A DNA stretch of 6,572 nucleotides from Chloroflexota bacterium (GTDB lineage: Bacteria; Chloroflexota; Dehalococcoidia; UBA2979). Positions 1-5,275 of the stretch are shown piece after piece. Numbering within the stretch: the stretch's first letter is position 1; every line of letters begins with the position of its first letter. The stretch covers positions 1-6,572 of the forward strand of contig VGPB01000110.1 of NCBI GenBank assembly GCA_016875695.1, given 5' to 3'. Both the position numbers and the translations under genes were made by a program. The notes under the pieces are model-generated. The model was not told the origin of the DNA, did not search any database, and saw nothing but the letters and a program-made list of their open reading frames with translations.

Positions 1-98
1 TGGAGGAGTCAGGCGTCACCGCCAGCAGCATGTTGGCCTGACGCTCAGCGTCGCCTCGCACGGGGCACCTCCAGGCTGTGCCCACGCCAGCCCCATCC

Positions 99-930
99 TA
101 CGCGCCGACCGACCTCCGACAACTCCCCCGCCAGCCGTTTCTCAGCACCCTGCTAGGCGTTCCGAACCTCTGATCCTGGAGCGCATCGAAGCCGCCTTGC
201 GCCTCTGCCACGCGCCCGAAATGGAGCGGTCCGCGATCCTTTTCGGGGCTGAGAAAGGGGCGCCATCCAGCTCATCCAGCTCATCGCAACAACTCGCGAG
301 CGTCTCACGAACGAGTCACGGCTCCTCTTTGGCGCTTCCGGGCAGCCCGTCAAGTTGAGGAAGCACATTAACCTCGTAGCCGCAGCGTTTCGCCGACCGA
401 GGGCTCGTCTTGCTCTGCCCTGCAGCGTCAGTGGCCTCTGGAAGGCGGATCTGTTCGTGGGGTTCATCGATTCAGACAGGTGAGTCGGTACGTCCGTGAA
501 GATTAACAACCTAGAGCTGGAGCCCGCACGCCGGCTAAGGATCGGCATCGTCCCCACACGACAAGGTGACAGCGATCGAGTGCGTCGCGACGAGGGGAAG
601 AACCTCGTACTCTGCCCTCTGCCATACGACGCCTCATTCATGGAAGCGTTCTACCGTGGCTGGGGCATCGTCCAGCAGTTCATCGCCGCGGACGCGCAGC
701 TGCCGAGAGAGGTCGCATTACCGTAACCCGCAGATCATCAAGTCGCTCGGTACTTGTTCGAACGTCGGAAGTTCCCGATACTCGATGTGATCCAGGCCCT
801 GGGCGCGCTGTCCCAGCCGGAGCTTCTCGAGCCCCGGCAGTTCGCAGCTGACCTTGTCCTTGAGCGTCCGCTTGAGCTGACTACCGGGGCTGTCGTTACA
901 CCGGTCGCCGCGCCGAACAGATCGAGTTGA
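99..930 (+). pseudogene. Decayed gene of unrecognised family (nuclease-like pattern)
   Basis: A protein-like reading runs in one frame from 253 to the TGA at 928-930, broken by a TGA at 481-483 and a TAA at 724-726. Coding character continues across both breaks. The first falls in the context DSDR-stop-VGTSVKIN, which reads naturally with Trp (TGG to TGA). The second falls between REVALP and PADHQVARYLFERRKFP. Upstream, reading has to move to other frames: LILERIEAALRLC at about 170-258 and LRQLPRQPFLSTLLGVPNL at about 114-170, which implies two frameshifts. Downstream segments include CPLPYDASFMEAFYRGWG and VIQALGALSQPELLEP. I do not recognise the family. KADLFVG (Asp codon 448-450) followed by GTSVK (Lys codon 499-501) resembles the Asp...(E/S)xK spacing of PD-(D/E)xK nucleases, so a restriction-like enzyme is possible. 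That is inference only. A 9-base tandem repeat at 265-282 encodes IQL-IQL. The region is visibly less GC-rich than the operon that follows. Confidence 0.62.
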
Positions 931-996
931 GAGCACCGCCCTCGGAGAGATGCTCCACACAGGCGCCTCGCGGCGAGCCCCATTCCGACGTCGCCG

Positions 997-1025
997 TTGA
1001 CGCCACCCCACCCCCTCGATAGCCT
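997..1025 (+). promoter_or_regulatory. Possible sigma70-type promoter for the mcl operon
   Basis: TTGACG at 997-1002 matches five of six -35 consensus bases. With a 17-base spacer the -10 position is TAGCCT (1020-1025), which is only a weak match. It lies about 50 bases upstream of the chosen mcl start, in the only non-coding stretch before the operon. GC-rich genomes often have weak -10 boxes, so this is a candidate only. Confidence 0.28.
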
Positions 1026-1058
1026 CGCCGAGCGCCCCCATGCCCGCGCCCACGGCCC

Positions 1059-1064
1059 GAGGAG
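1059..1064 (+). promoter_or_regulatory. Ribosome binding site that fixes the mcl start
   Basis: GAGGAG lies 8 bases before the ATG at 1073. The same CCCGAGGAGC block, with the same 8-base spacing, precedes the ATG of the next gene at 2164. This supports starting mcl at 1073 and not at the in-frame ATG at 1040, which has no purine-rich site before it. Confidence 0.7.
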
Positions 1065-1072
1065 CCACCCCG

Positions 1073-2125
1073 ATGCGCAACCCGCGTGACTTCCTCAAGC
1101 CGCTCGCGATTGGCGCGCCGGAGCCGTTGCGCGAGATTCCGATCGCGCCGACGCGGATGATTCACTTCTTCGACCCGTCGAACGAGCGCATGCGCGCACG
1201 CGTGCCGGAGATCGCAGCGCAGGTGGACGTGCTGCTAGGCAACCTCGAGGACGCGATCGCGGGCGACCGCAAGGTCGCAGCGCGCGAGGGGCTGATCGAG
1301 GTGGCGACGAGCGCGGAGCTGGGCGAGACGGCGCTGTGGACGCGCGTAAACAGCCTCGACAGCCCGTGGTTCCTCGACGACATCACTGAGATCGTGGCGC
1401 GCGCGGGGAACCGCATCGGCGTGGTGATGCTGCCGAAGGTCGAGGGGCCGTGGGACATCGAGTACGCGGACCGGCTGCTCGCGCAGCTCGAGGCGAAGCA
1501 CGGCCTCGAGCGACCGATCCTGCTGCACGCGATCCTGGAGACGGCGCTCGGGGTCGTGAACGTCGAGGCGATCTGCGCGGCAAGCCCGCGCATGCAGGGC
1601 ATCTCGTTCGGGCCGGCGGACCTCGCGGCGTCGCGGCGCATGAAGACGACGCGCGTGGGGGGCGGGCACCCGGGGTACGTCGTGCGCGCGGACCCGGTGC
1701 CAGACCAGCCGGACGCGCCGCGCGCGGCGGCACAGCAGGACCTGTGGCACTACACGCTCGCGCGCATGGTGGACGCGTGCAACGCAGCGGACATCCTGCC
1801 GTACTACGGGCCGTTCGGCGACATCGCGGACCCACTAGGCTGCGAGGCGCAGTTCCGCGGCGCGTTCCTGCTCGGCTGCGTCGGCGCGTGGTCGCTGCAC
1901 CCGAGCCAGATCGCGATCGCGAAGCAGGTGTTCAGCCCCGCGCCGGAGGAGGTCGCGTTCGCGCGCCGCATCATGGAGGCGATCGGCAAGAGCGGCGGCG
2001 GCGTGACGATGCTCGATGGCAAGATGCAGGACGATGCGACGTACAAGCAGGCGAAGGTGATGGTCGAGCTCGCGCAGCTAATCGCGCGCAAGGACCCCGA
2101 GTTCCGCGCCGCGTACGGCATGTAG
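1073..2125 (+). CDS. mcl: L-malyl-CoA/beta-methylmalyl-CoA lyase (HpcH/HpaI citrate-lyase family)
   Basis: A 350-residue cytosolic lyase that should reversibly cleave (S)-malyl-CoA to acetyl-CoA and glyoxylate. In close relatives it also handles beta-methylmalyl-CoA (propionyl-CoA plus glyoxylate) and citramalyl-CoA. The whole chain follows the Chloroflexus-type malyl-CoA lyase pattern: KPLAIGAPEPLRE near the N-terminus, GNLEDAI (56-62), TRVN with Arg91, MLPKVEGPWDIE (119-130), the metal-binding Glu156 in HAILETALG, Asp183 in GPADLAASR, MKTTRVGGGHPGY (190-202), YGPFGD (245-250), GAWSLHPSQIAIAK (281-294) and DGKMQDDATYKQAK near the C-terminus. Length is normal for the family and no key residue is missing. 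The start is set by the GAGGAG site 8 bases upstream; an ATG at 1040 would add 11 residues of low-complexity sequence. It is the first gene of the operon and lies 38 bases before a ligase beta subunit. That context fits a malate to malyl-CoA to acetyl-CoA plus glyoxylate route. The exact physiological substrate is inferred. Confidence 0.93.
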   Translation: MRNPRDFLKPLAIGAPEPLREIPIAPTRMIHFFDPSNERMRARVPEIAAQVDVLLGNLEDAIAGDRKVAAREGLIEVATSAELGETALWTRVNSLDSPWFLDDITEIVARAGNRIGVVMLPKVEGPWDIEYADRLLAQLEAKHGLERPILLHAILETALGVVNVEAICAASPRMQGISFGPADLAASRRMKTTRVGGGHPGYVVRADPVPDQPDAPRAAAQQDLWHYTLARMVDACNAADILPYYGPFGDIADPLGCEAQFRGAFLLGCVGAWSLHPSQIAIAKQVFSPAPEEVAFARRIMEAIGKSGGGVTMLDGKMQDDATYKQAKVMVELAQLIARKDPEFRAAYGM

Positions 2126-2149
2126 CGCCGTCCCCTAACCCAGACACCC

Positions 2150-2155
2150 GAGGAG
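2150..2155 (+). promoter_or_regulatory. Ribosome binding site for the ligase beta subunit
   Basis: GAGGAG lies 8 bases before the ATG at 2164, inside a CCCGAGGAGC block identical to the one before mcl. The reading frame stays open far upstream through mcl in another frame, so this site decides the true start. Confidence 0.75.
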
Positions 2156-2163
2156 CGACGCCC

Positions 2164-3363
2164 ATGCGGTTGTACGAGTACGAGGCGAAGCAGATGCTCG
2201 CGAAGCACGGCGTGGCGCTGCCGAAGCGCACGCTCGCGCGCACGGCCGAGGAGGCCGAGGTGGGTGCGCGCGAGCTCGGCGGGGCGACCGTGCTCAAGTC
2301 CCAGGTGCTCAGCGGCGGACGCATGAAGGCGGGCGGCGTGCTCTTCGCGGACACGCCGGACGAGGCGCGAGCGGCTGCCGCGCGCATCCTCGCGCTGGCG
2401 ATCAACGGCCAGCAGCCGGCCGGCGTCCTCGTCGAGGAGCGCCGCGACATCGCGCAGGAGTACTACGTCGCGGTGACGTGGGACGCGCGGGCGAAGCGCC
2501 CGGTGATCGTATTCAGCGACATGGGCGGCATCGACATCGAGGAGGTCGCGCAGACGCATCCGGCGCACGTGTCGCGCACGCACTTCTCGAACCTGCGGCC
2601 GCTTTCCGACTACGTCGCGAAGCTCGCGGTCGCGCGCACGGGCGTGACGGGCAACGACCTCGCACCGCTCACGCGCATCGTGCTCAACCTCGCGCGCATC
2701 TTCGTGCAGTACGACCTGACGCTGGCCGAGATCAACCCGCTCGCAAAGCTCGCCGACGGCTCGTTCATCGCGCTCGACTCGCACATGGACATGGAGGAGG
2801 AGGCGCGCGGCGGCCAGCGCGCGCTGCTCGGCGAGCTGGGCATCGCCGACGCCGACACGCGCCAGGCGCGCCCGCCCACGCCGTTCGAGGTGGAGGGCGC
2901 GCGCGTGGACGCAGCGGACACGCGCGGCGTCGCGGGGCGCGTGGTGGAGTTCGACGGCAACATGGGGCTGGTGATCGGCGCGGGCGGCGGCTCGCTCACG
3001 CTGTTCGACGCGGTGCGCTCCGCCGGCGGGCGGCCAGCGAACTACTGCGAAATCGGCGGCAACCCCTCGGTGGCGAAGGCGGCGGCGCTGACGAAACTCG
3101 TGCTGTCGAAGCCTGGCGTAGAGCGCATCGCAGTGATGATGAACGTGGTATCCAACACGCGCGCGGACATCATGGCACGCGGCGTGATCAAGGGTTGCAT
3201 CGACGCCGGGCGCGACCCCGCGCGAACCATCGCCATCTTCCGCATCCCGGGCTCGTGGGAGAAAGAAGGGGCGAAGATCCTCGCGCGCTACGGCGTCGAG
3301 TACGTCAACCGCTCGGTGTCAATGCACGAGGCTGCGCAGCGCGCCGTAGCGAAGATGGGCTAG
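2164..3363 (+). CDS. Succinyl-CoA synthetase/malate-CoA ligase-type beta subunit (ATP-grasp)
   Basis: A 399-residue ATP-grasp subunit of an ADP-forming acyl-CoA ligase. It would bind ATP and carboxylate, and pass phosphate to the His of the alpha subunit encoded next. The start MRLYEYEAKQMLAKHGV is the family signature. The ATP-grasp part shows LKSQVLSGGRMKAGGVL (44-60), SDMGGIDIEEVAQ (118-130), AEINPLAKLADG (188-199) and the metal-binding Asp in ALDSHMDMEEEA (203-214). The ligase domain shows FDGNMGLVIGAGGGSLTLFD (263-282) and GGRPANYCEIGGNPS (288-302). Departures from typical SucC/MtkA: Met54 replaces Gly in GGRGKAGG, and the usual NIFGGI-x-RCD segment is replaced by NVVSNTRAD (327-335), followed by a conserved-looking ARGVIKG. 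Length is slightly above the usual 385-395. Because mcl is adjacent, malate is the likeliest acid (MtkA-like role). Succinate, methylmalate, citramalate or itaconate are alternatives, so no symbol is assigned. It ends in TAG, 4 bases before the alpha subunit, which suggests translational coupling. Confidence 0.87.
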   Translation: MRLYEYEAKQMLAKHGVALPKRTLARTAEEAEVGARELGGATVLKSQVLSGGRMKAGGVLFADTPDEARAAAARILALAINGQQPAGVLVEERRDIAQEYYVAVTWDARAKRPVIVFSDMGGIDIEEVAQTHPAHVSRTHFSNLRPLSDYVAKLAVARTGVTGNDLAPLTRIVLNLARIFVQYDLTLAEINPLAKLADGSFIALDSHMDMEEEARGGQRALLGELGIADADTRQARPPTPFEVEGARVDAADTRGVAGRVVEFDGNMGLVIGAGGGSLTLFDAVRSAGGRPANYCEIGGNPSVAKAAALTKLVLSKPGVERIAVMMNVVSNTRADIMARGVIKGCIDAGRDPARTIAIFRIPGSWEKEGAKILARYGVEYVNRSVSMHEAAQRAVAKMG

Positions 3364-3367
3364 CGCG

Positions 3368-4267
3368 ATGGCGATCCTCATCGACGAACAGAGCCGCTTC
3401 ATCATCCAGGGCATCACCGGCCGCGAGGCGGTGACGATGACGCGCGAGCTGCTGAACTACGGCTCGCAGGTCGTCGGTGGGGTGACGCCGGGCCGCAAGG
3501 GGCGCGACGTGCACGGCGTGCCCGTCGAGGACACGGTGCGCGCGTTCACGGAGCACATGCACGTCCATGGTGCGATCGTGGCGGTGCCGCCCGCATTCAC
3601 GGCGGACGCGGTGCTCGAGGCGATCGAGGCGGGGATCAAGCTGATCGTGATCGTGACGGAGCGGGTGCCGCGCCGGCAGGTGGCGCAGTTCGTCGAGTAT
3701 GCGCAGCAGGAGGGGGCGCGCATCATCGGGCCGAACTGCCTGGGCATCATCTCGCCGGGCAAGGCGAAGATGGGTGGCATCGGCGGCGCGGCGGACGCGA
3801 CGCACCGCGCGTTCACGCCGGGGCACATCGGCGTGATGTCCCGCTCGGGCGGCATGACGGTGGAGATCGCGAACGCGCTGACGGAGGCGGGGCTGGGCCA
3901 GAGCACGGCCGTGTCCATCGGTGGCGACGCGATCATCGGGTCGACATACGCGGAGCTGATGCCGCTGTTCGACGCGGACCCGGACACGCACGGCATCGCG
4001 ATCTACTCGGAACCGGGCGGGCCGATGGAGGCGCAGCTGGCGGACTACATGCGCGAGTCGGGCTCGCGGCTGCCGGTGGTGGCGTTCATGGCGGGGCGTT
4101 TCATGGACGCGATGCCGGGGGTACGCTTCGGCCACGCGGGGACGATCGTCGAGGGCCGCGCTGACACGACGGCGGAGAAGATCGCACGCATGGAGGCGGC
4201 GGGCATCGCGGTCGCCGACCGCATCGAGCAGATCCCGGTGCTGCTCAAGCAGCGGCTGCAGGCGTAG
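3368..4267 (+). CDS. Succinyl-CoA synthetase/malate-CoA ligase-type alpha subunit (CoA-binding, phospho-His)
   Basis: A 299-residue partner of the preceding beta subunit. It binds CoA and carries the phosphorylated histidine in acid + CoA + ATP to acyl-CoA + ADP + Pi. It begins MAILIDEQSRFIIQGITG, typical of SucD. A Rossmann-type CoA-binding domain follows, with QGITGREA (14-21), VVGGVTPGRKG (35-45) and AIEAGIKLIVIVTE (85-98). The ligase domain has IIGPNCLGIISPGKAKMG (119-136) with the CoA-contacting Cys124, VMSRSGGMTVE (156-166), STAVSIGGDAIIGSTY (179-194), SEPGG (214-218, where GEIGG is usual, Glu215 kept) and the active-site loop RFGHAGTIVEG (253-263) with His256. All catalytic residues are present. 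The PNCLG, SEPGG and FGHAGT spellings set it apart from standard SucD/MtkB, in line with the divergent beta subunit, so the two probably evolved as a pair. No strong ribosome site precedes the ATG, and the 4-base gap suggests translation coupled to the upstream gene. Substrate assignment rests on mcl as neighbour. Confidence 0.88.
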   Translation: MAILIDEQSRFIIQGITGREAVTMTRELLNYGSQVVGGVTPGRKGRDVHGVPVEDTVRAFTEHMHVHGAIVAVPPAFTADAVLEAIEAGIKLIVIVTERVPRRQVAQFVEYAQQEGARIIGPNCLGIISPGKAKMGGIGGAADATHRAFTPGHIGVMSRSGGMTVEIANALTEAGLGQSTAVSIGGDAIIGSTYAELMPLFDADPDTHGIAIYSEPGGPMEAQLADYMRESGSRLPVVAFMAGRFMDAMPGVRFGHAGTIVEGRADTTAEKIARMEAAGIAVADRIEQIPVLLKQRLQA

Positions 4268-4278
4268 GGGGCACGCAC

Positions 4279-4491
4279 GTGGCGATGTTCATCCGCGTTG
4301 ACTTCGACGCATCGCTGCAGGGGGACGCGGACCTCAAACGCCGGCTCGTCGAGGTGTGCCCCGTCGACATCTTCGCGCTCGATGGCGATACGCTGACGAC
4401 GGTGGACGCGAACCTCGACGAGTGCACGCTGTGCGACCTGTGCATCGACGCGGCGGGTGAGCGTGTGCGGGTGGTCAAGCTGTACGAGTAG
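4279..4491 (+). CDS. Small ferredoxin-like protein with one predicted [4Fe-4S] cluster
   Basis: A 70-residue soluble protein with exactly four cysteines: Cys27 in EVCPVDIF and Cys49, Cys52, Cys55 in DECTLCDLCID. In two-cluster bacterial ferredoxins, cluster II is held by the CxxCxxC of the second motif plus the Cys-Pro of the first motif. This protein keeps precisely that set and lacks the other half, so it should bind a single cluster, as in FixX-type and archaeal RNA polymerase subunit D ferredoxin domains. The sequence is acidic (DFDAS, LDGD, DANLDE) and ends VRVVKLYE. The start is GTG at 4279, seven bases after a GGGGG run (4267-4271); an ATG at 4285 would remove only two residues. It follows the ligase alpha subunit by 11 bases and ends with TAG like the three genes before it, so it belongs to the operon. 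Its role is not known. It might be an electron carrier, a regulatory subunit or a structural partner of the ligase or lyase, neither of which needs electrons. Confidence 0.78.
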   Translation: MAMFIRVDFDASLQGDADLKRRLVEVCPVDIFALDGDTLTTVDANLDECTLCDLCIDAAGERVRVVKLYE

Positions 4492-4512
4492 CGGGCGACC
4501 CTTTAGCGCCCG
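4492..4512 (+). terminator. Hairpin just after the operon, possible terminator
   Basis: CGGGCG (4492-4497) and CGCCCG (4507-4512) form a perfect 6-base stem with a 9-base loop, starting directly after the last stop codon of the operon. No T-run follows, so it may be a weak or Rho-assisted terminator, or an RNA-stabilising end. Confidence 0.4.
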
Positions 4513-4530
4513 GATGTCCACGCGATGAGC

Positions 4531-4554
4531 GCCCCGATCCGTTGCGTGCGGGGC
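4531..4554. terminator. Second hairpin in the convergent gap, possible terminator
   Basis: GCCCCG (4531-4536) and CGGGGC (4549-4554) form a perfect 6-base stem with a 12-base loop. It lies 12 bases beyond the hicB stop, between converging transcripts, and could serve either strand. There is no T-run on either side. Confidence 0.35.
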
Positions 4555-4566
4555 CTTGATGCTCGT

Positions 4567-5001
4567 TCAGCCCGAAGCCCGCGCAGGCCGACGCGCCCTC
4601 ACGCCCAGCTCACTCGCGCCGGTCATCGGCGCGGCTGTGCGAGCGCCGACGTAAAACGCGATGGCCGTCGCGAGGAACCGATTCAGGCTGGAGCCTTCGG
4701 CGCGCGCGAAGATGGCAGCCTGGCGATGCAGCGACGGCAGGATGCGCAGCATGACCCGACCTGAGAACTGCTCGTCGATCGGCTCTGGGATGCTATGGCC
4801 CTGCTCGAGCTCAGACCGCACCCAGGTCGCGATCGCCTCGTCGAGGTCGCGCATCGCCTCGTCGGCGGTGGAACCGGACGCATAGCAGCCCGGGAACTCG
4901 AGGACCTCCGCTGAATACCCGCCGTCGTTCTCGCACACGAGGATGCGGTTGTACGGCGCGGCCTGCGCCGCGCGCACGATGGAGCGGAGCGAGTTAGGCA
5001 T
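4567..5001 (-). CDS. hicB: HicB-family antitoxin
   Basis: A 144-residue antitoxin that should bind and silence the HicA toxin encoded just upstream, and repress the pair's promoter. The N-terminal HicB domain reads YNRILVCENDGGYSAEV then LEFPGCYASGSTADEAMRDL (about 17-65), matching the family pattern of Gly-Tyr, Phe-Pro-Gly-Cys and a Gly-x-Thr-x-x-Glu-Ala helix. The C-terminal part, GRVMLRILPSLHRQAAIFA followed by EGSSLNRFLATAIAFYV (about 81-118), is a ribbon-helix-helix DNA-binding domain: a short beta strand (VMLRIL), helix, Gly-Ser-Ser-Leu-Asn turn, helix. The last 25 residues are Arg/Ala-rich and probably disordered. Its ATG overlaps the end of hicA by 8 bases (4994-5001), and an AGGA site lies 8 bases upstream inside hicA, so the two are translationally coupled. 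It converges on the metabolic operon. Confidence 0.88.
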   Translation of the reverse strand: MPNSLRSIVRAAQAAPYNRILVCENDGGYSAEVLEFPGCYASGSTADEAMRDLDEAIATWVRSELEQGHSIPEPIDEQFSGRVMLRILPSLHRQAAIFARAEGSSLNRFLATAIAFYVGARTAAPMTGASELGVRARRPARASG

Positions 5002-5224
5002 CGTCGTCGTCCTGATCGAATTCGAGATCGCGAATGATGTCGAGCGCCACGCGCCGCGCCAGGTGTTCCGGGATCACCAGCGTTCGCCGCGCCGGCTTCT
5101 GGTACTGCGCGTGGCTGCTGGTGCCGCCGCGCCGCACCCAGCCTCGTTCCTCAGCGGCGCCTCGCAGCTCCCTCGCGACTACGTTTGCGGGACGCCACCG
5201 GAGCGCCGCAAGATCGGCGCGCAC
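4994..5224 (-). CDS. hicA: HicA-family mRNA interferase toxin
   Basis: A 76-residue toxin predicted to cleave mRNA using a double-stranded-RNA-binding-like fold. VVARELRGAAEERGWVRRGG (15-34) is the usual first helix, and TSSHAQYQ holds the catalytic His38 in the Ser-Ser-His context typical of HicA. RTLVIPEH gives the following strands, and LARRVALDIIRDL the last helix, where most HicA proteins have a Thr-(L/A)-x-x-Ile-(L/I)-(K/R)-Q helix. This is therefore a divergent member. The C-terminus ends in an acidic DQDDDDA tail encoded by a GAC/GAT run. The only plausible start before the conserved helix is GTG at 5224; the frame is closed upstream by a TGA inside the promoter. That GTG sits at the predicted transcription start, which implies a leaderless message. 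It overlaps hicB by 8 bases in the usual hicA-hicB order. Confidence 0.78.
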   Translation of the reverse strand: MRADLAALRWRPANVVARELRGAAEERGWVRRGGTSSHAQYQKPARRTLVIPEHLARRVALDIIRDLEFDQDDDDA

Positions 5225-5243
5225 AGTGCCACTATAGGCACTG
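5224..5243. promoter_or_regulatory. Palindromic operator over the hicAB -10 box (likely HicB site)
   Basis: CAGTGCC (5224-5230) and GGCACTG (5237-5243) are perfect 7-base inverted repeats separated by the six bases of the -10 element. A further CACTG half-site lies at 5265-5269, just upstream of the -35 box. Ribbon-helix-helix antitoxins bind such short inverted repeats, so bound HicB would cover the -10 box and shut the promoter off. The structure is seen in the sequence; the binding is inferred. Confidence 0.68.
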
Positions 5244-5258
5244 CTGTGACGATGTCAA
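5231..5258 (-). promoter_or_regulatory. Strong sigma70-like promoter of hicAB
   Basis: On the minus strand, TTGACA (5258-5253) is a perfect -35 box. It is followed after 16 bases by TATAGT (5236-5231), five of six matches to the -10 consensus. The expected start of transcription, about 7 bases after the -10 box, is at or next to 5224, the G of the hicA GTG codon. Confidence 0.75.
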
Positions 5259-5275
5259 TAGTGACACTGCGGTCC

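Noticed and set aside
265..282. Two-copy 9-base tandem repeat as a possible functional repeat.
   Set aside because: It has only two units, in frame within a pseudogene (IQL-IQL); simple slippage explains it.
496..726. A stand-alone 76-residue protein starting at GTG 496.
   Set aside because: The same frame carries related-looking sequence both before the TGA at 481 and after the TAA at 724, so it is an internal piece of a broken gene.
1040..1072. Upstream in-frame ATG for mcl.
   Set aside because: It has no ribosome site and adds 11 residues not seen in the family; the ATG at 1073 follows GAGGAG at 8 bases.
1450..2163. A long open frame that would extend the ligase beta subunit upstream by 238 residues.
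   Set aside because: It overlaps mcl in another frame, its composition is Arg/Ala/Gly-rich shadow sequence, and the family start MRLYEYEAKQ with a good ribosome site lies at 2164.
1804..2784. Long minus-strand open frame (326 residues) opposite mcl and the ligase beta gene.
   Set aside because: It is Arg/Ala/His-rich antisense sequence typical of GC-rich coding DNA, with no domain pattern, and it crosses two real genes.
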